NCBI GenBank assembly: GCA_949825025.1
Contig: OX463778.1
Location: 44,060,646 to 44,124,645, forward strand
DNA length: 64,000 nucleotides
Source of the DNA: Siphlonurus alternatus
Lineage: Eukaryota > Arthropoda > Insecta > Ephemeroptera > Siphlonuridae
Direction of reading: 5' to 3'
The notes under the pieces were generated by a model, which had not been told where the DNA came from, did not search any database, and saw nothing but the letters and a program-made list of their open reading frames with translations. Within the stretch, counting starts at the first letter, position 1. Each line of letters opens with the position of its first letter. Position numbers and translations under genes: made by a program. Shown here in pieces: positions 47,897 to 64,000 of this stretch.

Positions 47897-48629
47897 GGGT
47901 AAGATAACACGAACAATCGATTGTTGGTAGTCCCATTTGATTAACATGTAAAACTTAGCAACCTCATAATGATTCTGAATTTTTTTTGAGAGACAGTTCT
48001 TGGCATTAAAAAAATATGGAGAAAATTTCAAAACAATCGGACGATCCAATTTTTTTAAATGAATTTTTTAAATTTTCAGTATAGGGCTTTCCCATGGAGA
48101 CCGAAACTAAAAAATTAATTTAAAAAAATTGGATCGTCCGATTGTTTTGAAATTTTCTCCATATTTTTTTAATGCCAAGAACTGTCTCTCAAAAAAAATT
48201 CAGAATCATTATGAGGTTGCTAAGGTTTACATGTTAATCAAATGGGACTACCAACAATCGATTGTTGTAGTCCCATTTGATTAACATGTAAACCTTAGCA
48301 ACCTCATAATGATTCTGAATTTTTTTTTGAGAGAGAGTTCTTGGCACCAAAAAAATATGGAAAAAATTTCAAAACAATCGGACGATCCAATTTTTTAAAA
48401 TTAATTTCTTAGTTTAGGTCTCCATGGGAATAAAGCCCTATACTGAAAATTTAAAAAATTCATTTAAAAAAATTGGATCGTCCGATTGTTTTGAAATTTT
48501 TTCCATATTTTTTTGGTGCCAAGAACTGTATCTCAAAAAAAAATCAGAATCATTATGAGGTTGCTAAGGTTTACATGTTAATCAAATGGGACTACCAACA
48601 ATCGATTGTTCGTGTTATCTTACCCTTAA
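47893..48629. mobile_element. TTAA foldback element, subfamily C, tandem double palindrome
   Basis: TTAA at 47893-47896 and 48626-48629 enclose ends GGGTAAGATAACACGAAC and inverse. The core ACAATCGATTGTT occurs three times (both ends and near 48255), separating two successive palindromes of about 340 bp. It shares only the outer about 15 bp with subfamily A. Confidence 0.88.
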
Positions 48630-49443
48630 GCAGTTTCTAAATTTTCTTTTCTCGTGTAAATAGTCATATATATATTACTCCCCCTGATAATGGCGATTTA
48701 CGCAATGGAATAATTTTATTATTGAAGGGGTGTATGGTGTATATGAAGTTGAACAGATACGAAGATGATGAAGTTTTTTTAACTAGAAAATTTCTCAGCG
48801 GCGCAAGACTTTAGCTGATGTCTTGTATAAATATTAAAATACAGGGCAGGATTCAGATCTGCATGAGTTGATTGCATATAAATATAAAGATGTGTCATTT
48901 AATTTTGTTTAGGTTATTGATGACAAAACAAAATACTAATGATTTCAAGTCTAAATTATCAGGTTTGAAAATTATATAAATTTTATTTTAGTTCTTCTTA
49001 CTTATTCTTTCATCCAAAGTGTGAATTAACTCAGTCAGTTTGGAATCAAAAGAGAGCTATATATATAGAAAGGCACACGTCTGAACATGACTGCATCATA
49101 TTCATCATAAATATTAATGTGTACCAGTATATATAGTTATATATTACGACACAAAACATACATAATTAAATTATTTCATGTGTATATTTTATACTTTAAT
49201 ATACTGTTATTTTAATGATGCATTTTAATATTGCTTATAATTAATAAAATGCACAGCAACAGCATATGGCAGATTCATGCAAAAATGAATTTAATCAAGA
49301 GAAACTTTGTGCCTCAAATTTTCTGATAACCATCAAGAACGTCACAAATTGTCTTGCTTCAATTTATTAATTTAATTTTAATTAGAGAGTTTTTAAATTA
49401 TTTATTTATTGTATATATATTGATGAATTCATGACAGACATAT

Positions 49444-49552
49444 ACTACGTTTACATGATGGTGTTTAATGCGTATTCGTTGACGACGGATAATGTTATTC
49501 TTATGAGGCGTCGTCAACGAATACGCATTAAACACCGTCATGTAAACGTAGT
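49444..49552. mobile_element. 109-bp palindromic MITE
   Basis: The ends ACTACGTTTACATGATGGTG and inverse continue through AATGCGTATTCGTTGACGAC to a small loop. AT-rich flanks are consistent with a TA target. Confidence 0.85.
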
Positions 49553-49574
49553 GATAGTAATATATCTAGCCCAA

Positions 49575-49716
49575 GCACAGATCCAGAAAAGAAATTTAAA
49601 AGAGGTGGGAAATGCCCTTGTGAAAGGCCCTTTTACAGCCTACATTCAATCCAAAACCAAAATTTGGGGCATACGTACAGATTTCACCCCCCTCCCCCCT
49701 TCCTTCTGGATCTGTG
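49575..49716. mobile_element. 142-bp TIR element
   Basis: The perfect 13-bp termini CACAGATCCAGAA and TTCTGGATCTGTG enclose a non-coding interior. No matching target duplication could be found, so the class is open. Confidence 0.6.
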
Positions 49717-49953
49717 TTGGTCCCAATTTTCTTTTTTCTTTTTTTAACAGCTTGTAAGGTGTAAGAGAACCTTGTCTTGTGTGAAGGAACGAATAGGGTA
49801 ATAGGGTTAACATTCTTAATTCTTACAAAATATTGTATAAAATATAATGCTCATTTAGCAAGGTAAACAAGAGATAGAACTTGACCCCGTGCATCTAAGA
49901 ATCAAAGCATTTAAGCAGACATACTTCAGACAGATATTAAGGCTACACAAATA

Positions 49954-50300
49954 TTAAAGGCATACAGGCCTCAAATTACAAAATTAGACAGTCACCAAGT
50001 GGGTTTAGAGTGTATAATCAACATTCGCATTATTTTTTTCCACGCGTGATGCATCTGTGCGAAGTCGCAGTTCAAAGTAAGAAATTTAGTCCTTGATGAC
50101 GTCACGAAGTCCTTGATGACGTCACAACTCAATGCTAATCGGTGCTAGCTGTGAGTCGTGACGTCAGTAAGGACTTTCTTTACAGCGCGACTTCGCACAG
50201 ACGCACCGCGCGCAGGTAAAAATAATATGAATGTTGATTATAAACTTGAGCAACACTTAATGTCTGTCTAATTTGTAATTTGAGGCCTGTATACCTTTAA
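49954..50300. mobile_element. TTAA foldback element, subfamily D
   Basis: TTAA at 49954-49957 and 50297-50300 flank arms AGGCATACAGGCCTCAAATT and inverse. The arms are complementary through TATAATCAACATTC and GAAGTCGC to a centre with repeated TGATGACGTCAC. Confidence 0.85.
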
Positions 50301-50607
50301 CTTGAATATAATCTAACTGGACTTCTGGCTCCAACAAAAACAATTACGGTATATTTTAATATTCAAATAAATGCAAAATAAATGCTTGCTGCTTCTAACA
50401 TTGTAAGTTGTGAATGCAGACAGAAACTACAGCGACAGAGTTTATAGTTTCTTGCTCTTCAAATTCTATGAAATACCAAATGAAAACTCTATGTTAATAT
50501 TGATGAAAATATAGTACAAATAATCTTAGATTAGAGAATAGAATGAAAGTTAGGGTTGAAAAAGCATAAGCTACATCTTAGGAGTCCAGTATAAAATAAT
50601 GTTTGTC

Positions 50608-53600
50608 TCATTGGTCAGTTGAGTCGTCCAGCTGGTCAGAGAGTCTGTCTTCAAGGCAGAGCACACGTTGAGTCAGATCTGGCAGCTTCTCCTCATCATT
50701 CAGTTCATCGCCAGCGGGTTTTGGTGACACCTGCAGCAGAGCCTCCAGCCGGCGCACTCGCTCCTCAAGTGATTTGAGGGCCGCAGCACTTTTGCCCTCA
50801 TCTTTGGCTGACCCGGTCTGGAAATATGAGGGTAATTATGTTAATTTTTATAATATTTTATTTGGCGACACCGTGAATTTAAGCACTGTTATCACCTTAC
50901 AATATTTTTAAGCAGGCTGAAAATATTTCAAATTGAGTCAATTGATGTATTCTCCTATTATTAAGAATTATTCTGAACTATAGGTTTAAGCTGCAAATGT
51001 ACTTTATTGCTATTAAAAAGCCAGCAAAAATATAATAAGCATTTTAAAGGTAAGAAAGAGTGAGAAAAAAAAATTATTAATAAAAATAGTAAAAAAACAG
51101 AATATAATTACGTACTGTATAATATAAAATATATATTTTTTTTTTAGTTTTTAATCAAACCCTATTGGGTACTTCTATTTACTAATTACATACTACTTTG
51201 AAACCCCGAACCTTCCGAAACCCTAACTTGAGCGTTTCGCGGGCTCTTTTGGAACGAGGGCGGCCACAAAATATATTGACTTCCAAAGTCTTCCTTAATG
51301 ACTCAAGGTAAGAGAAAAGAAGCAGTTAAGTATTCAAAATCTGCATGGCTAAAATAGGATAAGAAGCTACACTAAACTTGTAATTTCATTAAATTAGTAA
51401 TTACTGTTCTTGCAAAGAGGTACACAGTATTACTCTATTTACTTTACCTTCTTGAGTCCATTGGTGGCCCTGCTATTCTGGTGTGCTAGGTTTCTCCAGC
51501 CACTGTTGTTGGTGCGGTACAATGGGCTGCGAGGGTCTACGCCTCCTGGCACTGGTGTCCGCGGCAAACTGGGGCTGGGGCAGCCTTCGTTAGTCTTCCA
51601 CACAATCACCTGGCGGTCCTCGCCCGCTGAGGCAAACAGCTGGCCACCAGGCGAGAAGGCAACGCCAGTCACCGCACCCTTGTGAAGCGATAGAGTGTAG
51701 ATGGGGCGTCCCTCCAGCAGGTCCAGCACCTAAAAATTGAATCCGTATCAACCATGAGAGGGTTAACACAGCGTTTTAAGAAAAATATTACTTATCAATG
51801 GACAACATACATGAAACAATTTTATAGCAGAAATGAATAGAGGGTACCAAACTATGCTACTCTGAATTTTTCAGATTTTTTGAGACCCGGAACTATTTTT
51901 AAATAATTATTGAAAGTCCTGTGATTTCAGTTGGCACCCCTGAAGCCTTAATAAAAAGGATATATAGACTGGACGCCTATTGACGCCTCCAGGGGGCGTG
52001 GCCGCACTTTTAATAATTATTTAAAAATAGTTCTGGGTCTCAAAAAAATCTGAAAGAATTCAGAGTAGCATAATTTGGTACCCTCTATTCATTTCTGCAA
52101 TAAAAAAATTTCATGTATGTTGTCCATTATATTCGCCACTTGAGGTGTTTCACTACTTAAGTTGAAATAAGATGAGGTTTCATGTCAACAGGATTTATTT
52201 CACTCATAGGTAGATATAATAATAAAAAACCTGAGTAGAACTGGAAGTGGAAACACTCCGCATAGCACACGTGCGCAAGTTCGCCCGAGGTGGACCTCAA
52301 GTGGAATATTTACTGAATATAAATATTTATTGTATTCATGTCTGCATGGCATGGCAGTGGAAACACATAAACTTGAGGGCTTCACAATAACAATAAAAAA
52401 AGTATTTTTAAGCCATTCTGATTTTATCTGTTTAAAAACAATATATAAAATAATTATGGTACATATTTGCTACATTTGTTTCTGATCTGTGATCACTAAA
52501 GTTCATTTACAGTGTACAATATACAGCAAGTGAAATTACTATTCCAAACTTGTATGCTATACTAGAAATAAAATTAAATAACTGTTGTTTCAGCATACTA
52601 AAACATAAATTACATACATAACTTTTAACTAAATTTTTATTTGAGTGAATTGAAAGTAAAAATACTAACAATAATAAAAAAAAAATACATGTAATGACAG
52701 CACTGAAACACACACACCTTGATCTGTCCATCAGCTGAAGCAGAAATCATTACATGGCCCGAGGGATGGAACGCCAATTGGTTGACCTGAGAGGCATGGG
52801 CTTTGTAGCTCTGGAGCAGGTGCTGTGTGGCCCTGATGTCATAGATACGGATATGGCCTGAGGTAAATGCCAATGCAAACACTGTCTCGCTGCCAGGCTG
52901 GAATGCCAGGTGATGAGGACTAGATTCAAGATTATCCAATACTTCTACTGGCTTCTTTGGGTCTCGCACATCCCACAGGATAGCAGAGCAGTCATCTGCA
53001 CATGACCCGATCATATTTCCAGAGGGTGAGAAACGTGTGCAGCGCACCCAATTGCTGTGCTGAGCCATTGACGCTAGAAAACGACGATTGCCATCCAATG
53101 ACCACAACTTGACGGATTTATCATCAGATCCAGTCACAAGTTTTTCTCCATCAGGTGAAAAGTGCACTGAGCGTACAGCTGAAAAATGAGCTCTGAAGTC
53201 AGATGAGCGGCCACTATAGGTTGGAACCCACAGGCGGACAGTACGGTCTTGTGATGCAGATGCCAAAAGATTACTCTTTGGCGAAAAGTTTAAGTCCAAA
53301 ACTGGTCCTGTATGGCCTTGCAACCTGTAAAATACATACCGGTATACTTTATTGCTAATTATTTTGATACTAAAAAAATTATTTGGGTAGTTAAAACATT
53401 ATTTCAGTTAGCATTGCCATTCTGCCTAAAGAGAGGTCTCCCCTTCCTCCGTTCCACACAACTCGTTCAGTTTTCATTTTTTTTTTTCATCTTCTGTGTG
53501 TATGCAGTACACACAAGACACAATACCTTACAATTTAAAAAATAACATAAATATTATGTACTTCATACACTGTACTGTACAATAACTTACTTTAGAGCTG

Positions 53601-53745
53601 TGGCAGATTTCTTCAGATTCCACACCATAATCGTGCTGCCAGAGTCACCAGATGCAACCGATTTCTCTCGAGGGTTAAAAGCAATGCATGTTATTCCTTC
53701 TTTGTGTCCCTGCAGTTGCATTTCAACAATAGGATCATTCTCCAT
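50608..53745 (-). CDS. POC1: POC1 centriolar WD40-repeat protein
   Basis: Exons in transcript order are 53745-53591, 53324-52718, 51729-51448 and 50817-50608. Phases fit and give 417 residues. Seven WD repeats fill residues 1 to about 300, for example [20 protein letters not shown] followed by DRTVRLW, and DDKSVKLW. The POC1 signature [11 protein letters not shown] follows [12 protein letters not shown] low-complexity linker leads to a C-terminal coiled coil ([15 protein letters not shown] and [13 protein letters not shown]) matching the POC1 C-terminal motif. POC1 proteins bind centriolar microtubules and stabilise centrioles and basal bodies. Vertebrates have A and B paralogues; I cannot tell which is closer. 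A 5'UTR exon upstream is joined by an intron with acceptor TTACAG ending at 53791. Confidence 0.93.
51797..52127. mobile_element. Foldback element of the CAGAAATGG family, copy 3
   Basis: It lies in the POC1 intron between exons 2 and 3. The arms begin AATGGACAACATACATGAAA and share the core GCAGAAATGAATAGAGGGTA. The copy-specific outer block is the same in both arms. Confidence 0.8.
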
Positions 53746-53861
53746 TTTGATGCTGCAGTTGACAGGATGAGCTTTAGCTCTGTGTTAAATCTGTAACAGT
53801 AAAAAATGGAGCAACATGATGACTCCCATGAAATATTCTAGTTATATGAACTTGTGGCAAC

Positions 53862-54023
53862 CAGGGGCGGATCCAGTCCGCGGCTCTGGGGGGGCATCCC
53901 TCAATGTTAAATTTTGGGGTGGAAAGGGGGGCGATGGGTGGGGATGGGAACACCTTCAATGTATTTTGGGACTTTTTGGGAGGAGTGATCGCCCCCATCC
54001 CCCCCCCCCTGGATCCGCGCCTG
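53862..54023. mobile_element. 162-bp hAT MITE in the POC1 5'UTR intron
   Basis: The termini CAGGGGCGGATCCAG and CTGGATCCGCGCCTG are flanked by the perfect 8-bp duplication GTGGCAAC (53854-53861 and 54024-54031). The G- and C-rich interior is non-coding. Confidence 0.92.
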
Positions 54024-55135
54024 GTGGCAACAACAATAAAAGTAATATTGTAATAAAAAAAGACTGCAGGGCACAGGGACCTGCAATCACCAATCTTGTT
54101 GTTGATGTTGGCATTGATTACGGTCATTTCCTTAATTTCCTCATGATGACAAGCATAAAAATATATTCAGTAATATACAGTACAGTACTGTACTGTACAA
54201 GTAAAGTATATATGCATATATAAATACAGTATACTGTTTCTATCTGTGTGTATTCAGAACAGTGATCATGCAGTGATGATAAGGTGTGGGGGAATAAGGG
54301 CCGGGGGACAAAAAATACACCATGCATATAATAAACTATTAAAACATAGACCAATATATCATGGGATAAAAAATTTGCTTGTTTTTGCTTTAACCTCAGT
54401 TGCTCAATATATGCATACTATACTAGATAGAGCTATATATGATTTTTGTTCATCACTTCTTCTCCCGTCACAGTATGCATACAGTACAGTTCGAGCATGT
54501 GAACGCGGCCATAAAGAGGACATCTCCAATCTATTGCGCCATGGTTGTGTATATGCATACATACCATATATAGTTCTCCTTATCCCTGAAGGGGTCATTA
54601 AATTGCTACAGTTGAAACAGAAAAATTCTGTATACATGATAACTGTGTTCCCTACAACATTGACAGCATTGACTACATACAGATCTATTTGTATGCATAC
54701 AGAATTTGGCTAAATGATTTTAAGGTATATATAGAACATGCAACCACAAAACCACATTAAGACTTTAAGAACTGTGCAATGTACATAATACCAGGCCCAA
54801 AAGATACTGATCTTAATACTTACTAATATGTAGCAATGGTGCAATCGTGCAATGCAGTATATAGAGCTCACTAATATGTGTCTCTTTTTCTTTTTACGAC
54901 CTAGCTTGGGCTAAACTGAGACAAGTTCCAACGTTACAACACGTTTTGTAACGACGGTTTCAGCAAATACCTGTCTGTCAATAATTTTTCGCGCCTTTTT
55001 GGAAAAACAGCTGCGAGAGGACGAATGAAAAAGTAGTTTCTCTTTTCAACGTAGAGGGCTCTTTTGCAAAAAAAAAAAAAAAAAAAAATACTGCTGGAGA
55101 ACAAATATCTCTTGTGATTCGCTGAATCACTTACC

Positions 55136-63231
<8,096 letters not shown>

Positions 63232-63344
63232 GTGAGTGGTGCCTCAGAATTAATTTTCCTAATATACAATGTATAAAAGTGAAGGAAAATAAACCATTTT
63301 GGTTGTAATATATTTTATATTTAAAAAGGAAAGGATAGGAATAA

Positions 63345-63526
63345 CCAGCAAGGCCTTACCGATCGAGAAATCACATTCACTCGAAAATTAGTTACATTTT
63401 GAAGACGTTTCGCATCGTTTAGCTTGCTAGTATGCTTCATCAGTTCAAAGAGAAGAATTTTCGAGTGAATCTGTAACCGCAAGGTTATCTCGTTCTGTGA
63501 CTTCTCGATCAGTAAGGCCTTGCTGG
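63345..63526. mobile_element. 0.18 kb inverted-repeat element
   Basis: CCAGCAAGGCCTTACCGATC at the left and GATCAGTAAGGCCTTGCTGG at the right are inverted. A second complementary pair, ATTCACTCGAAAATT and AATTTTCGAGTGAAT, lies inside. Confidence 0.75.
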
Positions 63527-63529
63527 CTA

Positions 63530-63891
63530 TTAAAGGAGGGGAACCGCTTCAGCTTTTATATTTTTAATGTTTTGTAAATAATGTCAAACTTACTTGTGCA
63601 CCAAAAAAAAAGTCACCACCCTCCGCCTTCCACCAGTTCAGCAGTTGAAATTCAAAAAGCGCGCCAAAGAAAATTGGGGCTTATGACGTCATGATCAACG
63701 ATTGGTTGCGTTTAATCAATCATGGCGCTTGACGTCATAAGCCCCAATTTTCTTTGGCGTGCTTTTTGAATGTCAACTGCTGAACTGGTGGAAGGCGGAG
63801 GGTGGTGACTTTTTTTTTGGTGCACAAGTAAGTTTGACATTATTTACAAAACATTAAAAATATAAAAGCTGAAGCGGTTCCCCTCCTTTAA
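63530..63891. mobile_element. TTAA foldback element, subfamily E
   Basis: TTAA at 63530-63533 and 63888-63891 flank arms AGGAGGGGAACCGCTTCAGC and inverse. The arms are complementary through AAGTCACCACCCTCCGCC and GGGGCTTATGACGTCA to a short loop near 63,710. Confidence 0.9.
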
Positions 63892-64000
63892 TATACAATG
63901 TAGGATTCCTTTGTTCCTGCTTATACCGTGAGTAAAGCAAATATAGACTCTTATTTTGATTACTTGCACATGAAGACTTCCAAACAAGTTGCTATTGTCT

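Larger units (their letters stand above)
47263..50607. other. Intergenic region between MRPL21 5' end and POC1 3' end
   Basis: No gene was recognised. It contains TTAA foldbacks at 47542-48629 and 49954-50300 and small TIR elements at 49444-49552 and 49575-49716. The MRPL21 promoter should lie just upstream of 47262; no TATA box is evident. Confidence 0.5.
63232..64000 (+). other. HSPA4 intron 9, partial
   Basis: The donor GTGAGTGG follows GATGAC at 63231. The intron runs to the window end and is mostly two abutting inverted-repeat elements (63345-63526 and 63530-63891). No next exon was seen before 64,000. Confidence 0.6.

Noticed and set aside
49431..49757. 108-codon frame
   Set aside because: It runs through two TIR elements (49444-49552 and 49575-49716) and has no family resemblance.
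53816..54223. 135-codon frame and its 117-codon antisense
   Set aside because: They overlap the hAT MITE 53862-54023; composition reflects G/C runs, not protein.

Overview
The window is strongly AT-rich animal nuclear DNA. The genes are intron-rich with GT-AG splice sites, and the spaces between exons are full of non-autonomous DNA transposons. All five genes are conserved in bilaterian animals. Details of the glutamate receptor (a CDLTIT motif before the glutamate-binding Arg, and a KWWRE..GGG.C segment before the last membrane helix) look arthropod-like. An arthropod, possibly a crustacean or chelicerate, is my best guess, but the species cannot be read from the sequence.

Layout. (1) 0-6 kb: intergenic, with foldback elements. 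(2) About 6.0-19.7 kb, + strand: THEM6-like hotdog protein, with a 5'UTR exon and three coding exons, the first two separated by an 11.2 kb intron. (3) 23.9-35.9 kb, - strand: a kainate-type ionotropic glutamate receptor. I could splice 17 coding positions in frame to an 896-residue protein. The pore-loop exon exists in two versions of equal length and phase. (4) 38.3-47.3 kb, - strand: mitochondrial ribosomal protein L21, five exons, 199 residues; two introns hold very large palindromic elements. (5) 50.6-55.1 kb, - strand: centriolar WD-repeat protein POC1, four coding exons, 417 residues, plus a 5'UTR exon. (6) 55.4 kb to beyond the end, + strand: HSPA4/HSP110, with nine exons (540 residues) in the window and the C-terminus missing. 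POC1 and HSPA4 are head to head across about 245 bp containing a heat-shock element. The receptor and THEM6 are convergent.

No transposase or reverse transcriptase reading frame was recognised, so all mobile DNA here appears non-autonomous. The main classes are: TTAA-flanked foldback palindromes, several joined end to end through one shared TTAA; hAT elements with perfect 8-bp target duplications; TA-flanked foldbacks; and a roughly 5 kb composite element in an MRPL21 intron. The composite has long inverted arms built of about 130-bp tandem units, carries a nested element whose empty site survives in the opposite arm, and has a 151-bp deletion derivative next to it.

The genes do not form one pathway. 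The strongest biological leads are the duplicated receptor pore exons, the composite palindromes (predicted to be transcribed as long hairpins inside introns), and the shared POC1/HSPA4 promoter.
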